Below the pieces are notes generated by a model, which saw nothing but the letters and a program-made list of their open reading frames with translations, had not been told where the DNA came from and searched no databases. From Acidobacteriota bacterium (GTDB lineage Bacteria > Acidobacteriota > Terriglobia > Terriglobales > Acidobacteriaceae), in NCBI GenBank assembly GCA_021799945.1, contig JAJYZK010000205.1:1-6097 (forward strand): a stretch of DNA of 6,097 nucleotides, in the 5' to 3' direction. Position numbers and translations under genes: made by a program. Below, one piece after another: positions 1 through 6,035 of the stretch; within the stretch, counting starts at the first letter, position 1; each line of letters starts with the position of its first letter.

Positions 1-255
1 GCGGAGTTGCCTTCTGGAAGCTCCCGCGCGCTGGGCTGGGATACGCCCTCGCCGCCCTCCTCCTCCGGGCGATACTTCCGGCCTCATTCCGCGGGACATC
101 TCGGTTATTCGGGGACCTCCCTCTGGATCGACCTGGAACGGAAGATCGCCATCGTCCTGCTCACCAACCGGACCTGGCCCAGGCGCGGCAACGACGCCAT
201 CCGGCGGGTGCGGCCGGTCTTTCACGATGCCGTTCTGGAAGCCCTGCTCCAATGA
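1..255 (+). CDS. Serine hydrolase, beta-lactamase/PBP fold (C-terminal part only)
   Basis: This is the last 84 codons of a gene that begins before the window; the frame is open from base 1 to the TGA at 253-255. The segment around bases 91-130 reads G-H-L-G-Y-S-G-T-S-L-W-I-D, followed by V-L-L-T-N-R. This is the C-terminal signature of the class C beta-lactamase/esterase/D-Ala-D-Ala peptidase superfamily, in which H-x-G (KTG-box equivalent, here H-L-G at bases 97-105) lines the active site on a beta strand. The Ser-x-x-Lys nucleophile and the Tyr-x-Asn motif would lie upstream, outside the window. Known members hydrolyse beta-lactams, D-amino-acid peptides or esters, often in the periplasm; signal peptide and substrate cannot be judged here. 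It lies 122 bp upstream of murQ on the same strand, which suggests, but does not prove, a part in murein turnover. Family call is firm; the specific activity is unknown. Confidence 0.85.
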   Translation, partial: AELPSGSSRALGWDTPSPPSSSGRYFRPHSAGHLGYSGTSLWIDLERKIAIVLLTNRTWPRRGNDAIRRVRPVFHDAVLEALLQ

Positions 256-307
256 AAATCCGCCATTTATATATCCCCCGAAGGTAATTTGCCCGAACGG
301 AATGGGC

Positions 308-336
308 GCTCCGCAATTTCGGCGCACTTTCGGAGC
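308..336 (+). promoter_or_regulatory. Inverted repeat in the murQ leader
   Basis: GCTCCG at 308-313 is the exact reverse complement of CGGAGC at 331-336, giving a possible 6-bp stem with a 17-base loop about 40 bases before the chosen murQ start. It overlaps the tandem repeat. No T-run follows, so it is not an intrinsic terminator for the upstream hydrolase gene. It could be a leader hairpin or a dyad operator; this is weakly supported. The rest of the 256-377 gap shows an AT-rich patch (TTTATATAT near 267-275) that could be a -10-like element, with no convincing -35. Confidence 0.3.
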
Positions 337-338
337 AC
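317..338 (+). repeat. Two tandem 11-bp direct repeats upstream of murQ
   Basis: TTTCGGCGCAC (317-327) is followed immediately by TTTCGGAGCAC (328-338); 10 of 11 bases match. The spacing of one copy per helical turn would put both on the same DNA face, as in some operators. A further partial echo (GGCGCT at 305-310 and 341-346) lies around it. No known regulator site is recognised, and chance is possible in so short a unit. Confidence 0.4.
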
Positions 339-377
339 TTGGCGCTAAGATTACTGAGAGGCGAACTGCACACCGTC

Positions 378-1349
378 ATGGCCACAATCACCAGCGTCCA
401 AGCGGAAACGGCCGGCAGCGAAGCGTCCGGCGAGCACTCGAACCACCTCAACCATCTTATTACCGAGGGTTCCAATGAGGCCTCGCTGGGATTCGATACC
501 CGGTCGGCTCTGGAGATCGCCCGCATCATCAATCACGAGGATTCAAAGATTGCCGCCGCGGTCAAGCGGTCTCTGCCCGAGATAGCGCTGGTAATCGATA
601 TGGTGGCGCGAAGCCTGCGTGACGGCGGCCGGCTCATCTATGTGGGCGCGGGCTCCAGCGGCCGGATCGCCGCTCTGGACGCATCCGAGTGTCCGCTGGC
701 CTTTTCCACCCCTCCGCAGAGTGTGCAATACATCATGGCCGGAGGCCCGAAGGCCTTGGCATCGGCGGTGGAGGTGAACGAGGACTCCCCGGAGCTCGGC
801 CATCGGGACATGGCCCGCCGCCGCCCCACCCGGAAGGACGTGGTGATTGGACTTTCTTCCAGCGGCCGCACCCCCTACGTGGTGGCTGCGGTGGAATATG
901 CCCGCGCCCGGGGAGCCAAGACCGCCGCCGTCACCTGCAACCATGGCGCGGCGCTGTCGGAGGCCGCCGAGATCACCATCGTGGCCCAGGTAGGCCCGGA
1001 GGTGATTTCAGGCTCGACCCGGATGAAGGCCGCCACGGCCCAGAAAATGGTGCTCAACATGATCACCACCGGGGCCATGACCCGGCTCGGCTACGTATAC
1101 GACAATCTGATGGTCAACCTCCACATGCAGAACACCAAGCTGGTGGAGCGGGGCATCGGAATCCTCATGCGCGCCTGCGGGATCGACCGGGAAACCGCCG
1201 TCCGCTCGATCAAGTCGGCCAGCCTGAACGTGCCGGCCGCTCTGGTGATGCTCAAGGCCGGCGTGGATAAGCCGGAGGCGATGCGCCGGTTGGCCAAATC
1301 CGGCAACAATGTGCGTCAGGCCATTGAGGACACCGTGCTCGAACTTTGA
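378..1349 (+). CDS. murQ: N-acetylmuramic acid 6-phosphate etherase MurQ
   Basis: MurQ is cytoplasmic and cleaves the D-lactyl ether of MurNAc-6-phosphate to give GlcNAc-6-phosphate and D-lactate, feeding recycled wall sugar back into amino-sugar metabolism. From the ATG at 378 the product is 323 aa; E. coli MurQ is 298 aa, the difference being mostly about 25 extra N-terminal residues before the conserved I-T-E-G-S-N block. The single SIS domain shows G-A-G-S-S-G-R (about residues 90-96), D-A-S-E-C-P with Glu104 (equivalent to E. coli Glu83), A-V-E-x-x-E-D-S with Glu135 (equivalent to Glu114), S-S-S-G-R-T-P-Y, and S-G-S-T-R-M-K-A-A-T-A-Q-K (about 211-223). Both catalytic Glu are therefore present. 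A TTG at 339 gives a 13-residue longer option; ATG 378 is preferred, although its only Shine-Dalgarno-like run (GAGAGG, 356-361) is distant. It probably shares a transcript with murA, 72 bp downstream. No frameshift seen. Confidence 0.95.
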   Translation: MATITSVQAETAGSEASGEHSNHLNHLITEGSNEASLGFDTRSALEIARIINHEDSKIAAAVKRSLPEIALVIDMVARSLRDGGRLIYVGAGSSGRIAALDASECPLAFSTPPQSVQYIMAGGPKALASAVEVNEDSPELGHRDMARRRPTRKDVVIGLSSSGRTPYVVAAVEYARARGAKTAAVTCNHGAALSEAAEITIVAQVGPEVISGSTRMKAATAQKMVLNMITTGAMTRLGYVYDNLMVNLHMQNTKLVERGIGILMRACGIDRETAVRSIKSASLNVPAALVMLKAGVDKPEAMRRLAKSGNNVRQAIEDTVLEL

Positions 1350-1402
1350 CGGAAGCGGGCGCCCGGGCCGGTCCCCCGCGAAGTGACCCCCGAAACGAAA
1401 CC

Positions 1403-1408
1403 AAGGAG
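1403..1408 (+). promoter_or_regulatory. Ribosome binding site of murA
   Basis: AAGGAG ends 13 bases before ATG 1422 and supports that start over the in-frame GTG at 1383, which lies upstream of it. The spacing is somewhat long. Confidence 0.55.
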
Positions 1409-1421
1409 CCTCCCCTCCCCC

Positions 1422-2738
1422 ATGGACAAGTTCGTAATTCGCGGCGGCAACCCGCTGCTCGGCACGATTCGCGTCAGCGGGGCCAAGAACTCCGCCTTGC
1501 CCTGCATGGCGGCGGCCATCCTCACGGAAGACGAGGTGGTTCTCGAAAATATTCCGCAGGTCCGCGATATCGCCACTGAGCGGGAGCTTCTGGTCTCCAT
1601 GGGCGCCGAGGTCGAGCTGGGGTATGGCCGGGCGCAACACCGCACCACGATCAACTGCCGCGTCCTCTCCGACCCCACCGCCAAGTACGAGATTGTCAAA
1701 ACCATGCGCGCCTCCTCGCTCGTGCTTGGACCGCTGGTGGCCCGCTGCGGATTGGCCCGCGTGGCCCAGCCCGGCGGCTGCGCCATCGGCGATCGCCCCA
1801 TCGATCTGCATCTGAAGGGGCTGGAGCGGATGGGCGCCTCCATCGTGCAGGAACACGGCTATCTGGAGGCCCGAGCCGGCAAGCTGCACGGCGCCCATAT
1901 CGTCTTCGACAGGATCACCGTGACCGGAACCGAAGATCTGATGATGGCGGCCACCCTGGCGGAGGGCGAGACGATCATGGAGAACTGCGCTCGCGAACCG
2001 GAGGTCGTCGATCTGGCCCACCTGCTCAGCGCCATGGGGGCGCGCATTGCCGGGGCCGGCGAGACCACCATCCGCGTGCAGGGCGTGGACAAGCTGCACG
2101 GCGCCCGGCATCGCATCATCCCCGACCGCATTGAAGCAGGAACCTTTCTGGTGGCGGGAGCCATCACCGGAGGCGATCTGGTGGTAGCCAACTGCCAGCC
2201 TGCTCACCTCTCCGCCATCGTCTCCAAGCTGCAGGCCTCCGGCGCGCGCATCTCCGCCCTCGGCCCCGATTCCCTGCGCGTGCGCGGAGAAGGCGCCCTG
2301 ACCTCCAACGACGTTTCCACCGAAGAGTATCCGGGCTTTCCCACCGATATGCAGGCGCAATACATGGCCCTGGCTACGCAGGCGGAGGGAGCCTCCACGG
2401 TGACGGAAAACATCTTTGAGAATCGCTTCATGCACGTGGGCGAGCTGGTGCGGATGGGGGCCAGCATCAAAGTGGACGGCCGCACCGCAACGGTGCGCGG
2501 CAAAACGCCGCTTTCGTCGGCCGCGGTGATGTGTTCCGATCTGCGGGCCTCCGCTTCCCTGGTGCTGGCCGCATTGGTTGCCGACGGCGAATCGATTCTG
2601 GATCGCGTGTATCACATGGATCGCGGTTATGAGCGGATTGAAGAGAAGCTGCGCGGCGTGGGCGCTCAGATCCGGCGCATCGGAGACATGTTCGGCGCGG
2701 GCAGACGCGAAGCGGCCTTGGAAGTCCCGGTTCCCTGA
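1422..2738 (+). CDS. murA: UDP-N-acetylglucosamine 1-carboxyvinyltransferase MurA
   Basis: MurA catalyses the first committed step of peptidoglycan synthesis in the cytoplasm: it transfers enolpyruvate from PEP to the 3-hydroxyl of UDP-GlcNAc. The 438-aa product has the EPSP-synthase-type inside-out alpha/beta fold. Visible landmarks are G-A-K-N-S-A-L-P with Lys22 and Asn23 at the same numbers as in E. coli, G-G-C-A-I-G-D-R-P with Cys120 (equivalent to Cys115, the PEP- and fosfomycin-reactive residue), E-Y-P-G-F-P-T-D-M-Q with Asp308 (equivalent to the general base Asp305), D-L-R-A-S-A-S with Arg375, and Y-H-M-D-R-G-Y-E-R with Arg401 (equivalent to Arg397). A Cys rather than Asp at the active site predicts fosfomycin sensitivity at the target level. 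The protein is about 19 residues longer than E. coli MurA (419 aa), the excess being a C-terminal tail. It follows murQ by 72 bp, so co-transcription is likely, and converges on the glycosidase gene. Confidence 0.97.
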   Translation: MDKFVIRGGNPLLGTIRVSGAKNSALPCMAAAILTEDEVVLENIPQVRDIATERELLVSMGAEVELGYGRAQHRTTINCRVLSDPTAKYEIVKTMRASSLVLGPLVARCGLARVAQPGGCAIGDRPIDLHLKGLERMGASIVQEHGYLEARAGKLHGAHIVFDRITVTGTEDLMMAATLAEGETIMENCAREPEVVDLAHLLSAMGARIAGAGETTIRVQGVDKLHGARHRIIPDRIEAGTFLVAGAITGGDLVVANCQPAHLSAIVSKLQASGARISALGPDSLRVRGEGALTSNDVSTEEYPGFPTDMQAQYMALATQAEGASTVTENIFENRFMHVGELVRMGASIKVDGRTATVRGKTPLSSAAVMCSDLRASASLVLAALVADGESILDRVYHMDRGYERIEEKLRGVGAQIRRIGDMFGAGRREAALEVPVP

Positions 2739-2782
2739 GCGCTTTTCCTGAACTATGGGCGCCCCTTTATACGGCTGAAGAC
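2739..2782. other. 44-bp convergent gap between murA and the glycosidase gene
   Basis: The two stop codons face each other across 44 bases. The only dyad is the very short GGGCGCCC (2758-2765), which has no loop, and neither strand has a stem followed by a T-run. No intrinsic terminator is visible, so transcription from either side may run into the other gene or end by Rho. A 12-bp palindrome (CCTCGATCGAGG, 2808-2819) sits just inside the 3' end of the glycosidase gene and also lacks a T-run. Confidence 0.5.
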
Positions 2783-5284
2783 CTAGAAGGTAATATCGAA
2801 GTGACCTCCTCGATCGAGGTGGATCGCTATGCGATGACCGGCTTCCGCCAACTGCCCGCGTACTGCGTTTCCATTCACGTGTACGATCGAGTTTGCCGTG
2901 GGCGCCGGAACTAACACCGTAGCGTGAACGCCATTCGGAATGTCCAGGCCAATGGAGGCGCCGGACCCGGACTTTACATCAACGCGAATCGGTCCATACG
3001 GGGTCGGCTCCGCGCCCCTGGCCCAGGCGAGTCCTGCAAGGTCTGGGCGGATCGTTACATTCCGGAACCCTTCCGCCGTGGGCTGAATGCCGAGTATCTG
3101 CTCCATCAGCCATGCCGTAGGTCCGCTGGACCAGCCGTGAGACAGGCTGATAAAGTAGCCCGTGCTGCCATCGCCCTGGAGCGATGCGTGGAAGTTCTGC
3201 TTGGGCCAGGTGGGATCGTACGCCTCCCAAAAACTGGTGGCGTCTTCTGCGATCATGCCGCCCCAGTATTTTCTGATCCAGTCGAGCGCCTCGGCGCGAT
3301 GGCCGGTTTCCGCCATGGCGCTAATGACGTAATAGTTGTAATACGGCGTGATGATGTACGCCGTGTATTGCGTGGTATTCACGGTGGACAGAACATTCTT
3401 CCAGATCGCGTCGTACTGCGTCTTATCGGCCAGGCCGGAATAGATAGCCATGGCGTTGGTCTGCCATCGTGTGCCGAAGGTCCCGGTTTGCGGGTCGAGA
3501 TACCGGCCGTAAACCGCCCGCTTCATGGCTGCGGCGAGTTGCTGAAAGTGGTCCGCATTCTGGTTGTCGCCCAGTTGGCGCAACAGATCCGCGCCCTGCG
3601 CGAACCCCCGGTAAAACTCGAAGTCGGTCGCCATGCGCGCTTCCCGGGAGTGGTCAGCCAGATACGGGGACCAGTCGACAAAATAAGACTGGTTTTTTCG
3701 CGTGTCGTGATAAAGATGGTCCGGCCCCAGTTCTCCTTCCATATACGCAAGGAGCTGCAATAAGCGGGAGTGCATCGCAGCGAGATATTCTTTGGATCCG
3801 ATATGGCGGTCGTAGTCGGCCATCCCCATCACCCAGAATGCGGAATAGCCGGAGATGCCGTTTACGTCATGCTCGACAGGCGACGGGCCGATCAGGCGCG
3901 TCATGGTGTCCTGCATGAGGAAATGGTCCGCAAAAACACTGTCGATGACGTCGCCAAGCACATCCAGATCGCCCATCCAACGGGCACGGTCCCGTTTCGG
4001 CGCATCCCAGATATCGTCCTGCATGCAAAGATGAGCCGTGTACGCCCCCACCTCCCAGATACGGTTCAGCATCTCGTCGGAAGACTCAAAGGAGCCTCGA
4101 TATTTCACGGGATAATAGATTCCGTTCAGCCGAATGGCCCGGAAGCGAAGCGGCGCGGAAGACTGTAAGAACTGTATTTTTGCAAAGCGGAAAGCGCTCT
4201 TCGGACCGTGCGCGGCGCCATGCGCGGGAAGATAGATCGGGTTGATGCCAAGATACGGCTCGTGCAGCATTTCACCCTCCGATTCACCGTACTGGACGGT
4301 CACGACGCCCGCCTGGTCGGAGTCGGAGAGCAATTCGACCCAGCCGACGACTTCTTTTCCAAAATCCAGAACGATGCTGGGCGCTTCCTGCTCGACCAGC
4401 ATGGGGGCCGATAAGGTAACGGTAAATTCCTGTCCAGCCGTTGCATGCGTGGGATCGGTCAAAGCCGCGATGTTCTCGATCTTGCTGGAGCCTTGAAAAA
4501 CCGGCCCTATCTTTGCCGGCGCCAACCGATACCGCGCAAGAAATGGAGAAATCCCCGTGTATCCCGGCCAGTCATATAAACCGGAATCGGCGTTCGCTTG
4601 CAGGTACTCGATGTTGCCATCGATCGACCCCAGCGCATGTACTTTTGGCCATGCGGAGTCATTGAAATCCGCTCGTTGCCATCCACTCTCGGCTGTTGTT
4701 GCGCCCTTCCATTCTGGGTTGGTCACTTCCAAGGGCGAGGCATCCAAGCCGCGGCCCGCCGGAACAATCTTTGCAACCAGGACCTGTCCCATCGCCGGGA
4801 CCCGGTCGAACCCTTTGCCGCGCATACCCTCGACGGCGATTACGTTTTTCCCGGGCTGCAGAAAGCGCCCGACATCGACGGTGAACACATGGATTTTCAT
4901 GGCCAAAAGCAACGAGGGGTAGGCGCGCGTTTCCAAGACCCGCTTGCCATTCAAGTACACCGTGACGCTGCGTGGGCCTGCGACATACAGCGTTGCCTGG
5001 GCAGGCGCATGCGCCACGGTGAAGTGGTCGCGAAAATAGTGCGGCCTTGGCTGATCTGGATTGGCGGCGGTCGTTTGCGTGGGCGCGCCGCTTGCTCCAG
5101 ATGGCGGCGCTTGCGTCCAGATGTACTGCTCCGGCAGCGGCCTGCCGGAAGATCCTTCCATCGCGGGCGCTTGAATGCTGCGCGTAGGATCCAGATTGCC
5201 CCGAGAAGACCCAGCAGATTGGCCAAATGCAGGGAATCCAAAGATGAAAGACCATGCGAAAAAAGCGACAACTCGAACGTTCAT
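2783..5284 (-). CDS. Secreted GH78-type alpha-L-rhamnosidase
   Basis: The 833-aa product is predicted to be an exported glycosidase releasing terminal alpha-L-rhamnose from plant or microbial glycans by an inverting mechanism. Residues 1-21 form a signal peptide (basic start, hydrophobic core, A-F-G before Gln22). Residues 22-80 are Pro/Ser/Ala-rich. About 82-260 resemble the N-terminal carbohydrate-binding beta-sandwich of rhamnosidases, and about 303-390 (V-L-D-F-G-K-E-V-V-G-W) the concanavalin-like domain. About 395-735 are the six-hairpin catalytic barrel, and about 736-833 the C-terminal beta-sandwich. In the barrel, W-D-A-P-K-R-D-R-A-R-W-M-G-D gives Asp427, Asp432, Trp436 and Asp439; the spacing matches the active-site residues D567, E572, W576 and D579 of Bacillus BsRhaB, with Asp replacing the general-acid Glu. 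T-S-F-W-E places the likely base at Glu687, and S-H-G-W-S-S-G-P holds the conserved His716. The start at 5284 has a good ribosome binding site. The gene is monocistronic here and downstream of an IS remnant. Family call strong; exact substrate unknown. Confidence 0.88.
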   Translation of the reverse strand: MNVRVVAFFAWSFIFGFPAFGQSAGSSRGNLDPTRSIQAPAMEGSSGRPLPEQYIWTQAPPSGASGAPTQTTAANPDQPRPHYFRDHFTVAHAPAQATLYVAGPRSVTVYLNGKRVLETRAYPSLLLAMKIHVFTVDVGRFLQPGKNVIAVEGMRGKGFDRVPAMGQVLVAKIVPAGRGLDASPLEVTNPEWKGATTAESGWQRADFNDSAWPKVHALGSIDGNIEYLQANADSGLYDWPGYTGISPFLARYRLAPAKIGPVFQGSSKIENIAALTDPTHATAGQEFTVTLSAPMLVEQEAPSIVLDFGKEVVGWVELLSDSDQAGVVTVQYGESEGEMLHEPYLGINPIYLPAHGAAHGPKSAFRFAKIQFLQSSAPLRFRAIRLNGIYYPVKYRGSFESSDEMLNRIWEVGAYTAHLCMQDDIWDAPKRDRARWMGDLDVLGDVIDSVFADHFLMQDTMTRLIGPSPVEHDVNGISGYSAFWVMGMADYDRHIGSKEYLAAMHSRLLQLLAYMEGELGPDHLYHDTRKNQSYFVDWSPYLADHSREARMATDFEFYRGFAQGADLLRQLGDNQNADHFQQLAAAMKRAVYGRYLDPQTGTFGTRWQTNAMAIYSGLADKTQYDAIWKNVLSTVNTTQYTAYIITPYYNYYVISAMAETGHRAEALDWIRKYWGGMIAEDATSFWEAYDPTWPKQNFHASLQGDGSTGYFISLSHGWSSGPTAWLMEQILGIQPTAEGFRNVTIRPDLAGLAWARGAEPTPYGPIRVDVKSGSGASIGLDIPNGVHATVLVPAPTANSIVHVNGNAVRGQLAEAGHRIAIHLDRGGHFDITF

Positions 5285-5291
5285 AAAGCCA

Positions 5292-5296
5292 CTCCC
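5292..5296 (-). promoter_or_regulatory. Ribosome binding site of the glycosidase gene
   Basis: On the minus strand GGGAG lies 7 bases before the ATG at 5284. This fixes the start that also gives a complete signal peptide. Confidence 0.65.
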
Positions 5297-5338
5297 TGAC
5301 CCTGCCCTCAGAATGCGTGCGCGGAGCGAGTCGATTTA

Positions 5339-5360
5339 GGCGAGACTCACGCATCTCGCC
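5339..5360. repeat. Inverted repeat, 7-bp stem with 8-base loop
   Basis: GGCGAGA (5339-5345) and TCTCGCC (5354-5360) are exact reverse complements around an 8-base loop. The hairpin lies about 54 bases before the glycosidase ATG. It is not followed by a T-run on either strand, so it is unlikely to be a simple terminator. It could be a leader structure, an operator dyad or part of an interspersed repeat. Confidence 0.55.
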
Positions 5361-5364
5361 ATAG

Positions 5365-5378
5365 CCGCCGTGCGGCGG
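5365..5378. repeat. Second inverted repeat, 5-bp stem with 4-base loop
   Basis: CCGCC (5365-5369) pairs with GGCGG (5374-5378) around GTGC, only four bases from the preceding hairpin. The right arm can pair alternatively with CCGC at 5382-5385 (stem GCGG, loop TTG), so two mutually exclusive folds are possible. In GC-rich DNA such short stems often arise by chance. Confidence 0.4.
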
Positions 5379-5507
5379 TTGCCGCTGGGTCTTCTTCGGC
5401 AGCCTGGATTTGCTTCTTCGTCCAGCGGGGTTCGCGCCCGGCTGGACTGGAGCCGTTCAGCGTGGAGCGCGTGCGGCTGCGGCCAGACCTGCGCAGCCGT
5501 TGTCCCC

Positions 5508-6035
5508 TCAGTTTTCCTTATGGCGCATCGAAGCCGTAATGCCGGGCGCATCGAGAAACCGCGTGAAGTCCCGCCTGGCGTACTGACCTCCGCGATCGCG
5601 ATCGAGCAACAACTCGCCCTTCGATGGCCGCCGCTTCCGCCAGGGCATCTCCAGCGCATCGATATACGGGGCATCATCCGACCAGGCCCTGTCCGCACCC
5701 GGCGGCGAGACGTCGCGATCCAGCCGGAAGGGCCGCCGGCCGCGCACACGGATGCCATGCTCCCGCATCAGCCGCTGCACCCGCTGCTTGTCCACCCGTG
5801 CGCCGCCTTTGCCGAGCCCCCGCCACAGGCGAGGCCCGCCGCATGCGCCGCGGGTCTCGGCATGCGCCGCAACCAGATGCGCCAGCAGCGCCTCCTCGCT
5901 CCGGAAACGCCGCTGGCCGATCCCAATCCGCCGCCTCCGGCGCCGAGGATAGCCTGTGGCGCTGACCCCCAACACGCGGCGCGGCGCACAGACCGGCCAG
6001 ACGGAACGAGGTCCATCGATAAAGGCGCGCTTCAC
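5508..6035 (-). pseudogene. IS3-family transposase OrfB, decayed remnant
   Basis: The 175-codon frame from GTG 6035 to TGA 5508 matches the IS3-family OrfB pattern: an N-terminal A-F-I-D...W-P-V...R-V-L-G-V-S-x-x-G-Y block, then an HTH_21-type region (about residues 45-103: A-H-A-E-T-R-G...G-P-R-L-W-R...R-V-Q-R-L-M-R-E-H-G-I-R). The DDE core is damaged. W-S-D-D-A-P-Y-I keeps the first Asp (Asp121), and D-R-D-R-G-G-Q-Y the second (Asp147, usual H-S-D-R-G-S-Q-Y). They are only 26 residues apart instead of roughly 60, so the usual L-D-L-F-S-R-x-V-V-G-W section is missing. About 15 residues before Asp121 also seem lost. The frame ends K-E-N-stop-G-D-N, where intact members read K-G-N-C-x-D-N-A, so the catalytic Glu is not reached. 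The frame stays open upstream to the window edge, and AGGAGG at 6042-6047 is a good ribosome binding site for GTG 6035. Any OrfA lies beyond the window. Terminal repeats were not found. Confidence 0.85.

Larger units (their letters stand above)
5285..5507. other. Non-coding stretch between glycosidase start and transposase remnant
   Basis: This 223-bp stretch holds the 5' leader of the glycosidase gene and, beyond it, sequence that may be the eroded 3' part of the IS3 element. No convincing -35/-10 pair for the glycosidase gene was found, although TAAATC (minus strand, 5333-5338) is a weak -10 candidate. Two neighbouring hairpins lie at 5339-5378. In a minus-strand frame shifted relative to the transposase, faint echoes of the OrfB C-terminus can be imagined (D-E-E-A near 5420-5431 and G-N-R-R near 5375-5390). 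They are too weak to annotate as coding. Confidence 0.45.

Noticed and set aside
339..377. TTG at 339 as the start of MurQ
   Set aside because: It adds 13 residues with no counterpart in the family and falls directly on the tandem repeat; ATG 378 gives a normal protein.
1008..2615. Long open frame of 535 codons on the minus strand opposite murQ and murA
   Set aside because: It lies antisense to two firmly identified genes. It is rich in His, Gly, Arg and Ala, as expected for a shadow frame in GC-rich DNA, and shows no family motif.
2739..2782. Bidirectional terminator between the convergent genes
   Set aside because: Only an 8-base loopless palindrome is present, with no T-run on either side.
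2924..3763. Open frame of 279 codons on the plus strand inside the glycosidase gene
   Set aside because: It is antisense to the six-hairpin catalytic domain, has no recognisable motif and no good ribosome binding site.
4659..5354. 231-codon minus-strand frame overlapping the start of the glycosidase gene
   Set aside because: It is out of frame with a gene that has a signal peptide, a ribosome binding site and conserved domains; its Cys/Arg/Ser-rich content is typical of a shadow.
5508..5510. TGA at a conserved Cys position read as possible selenocysteine
   Set aside because: The transposase core is already disrupted by deletions, IS3 transposases are not known selenoproteins and no SECIS-like hairpin immediately follows; a nonsense mutation is simpler.
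5624..5965. 113-codon plus-strand frame opposite the transposase
   Set aside because: Ala/Arg/Pro-rich antisense shadow of the transposase remnant with no family features.
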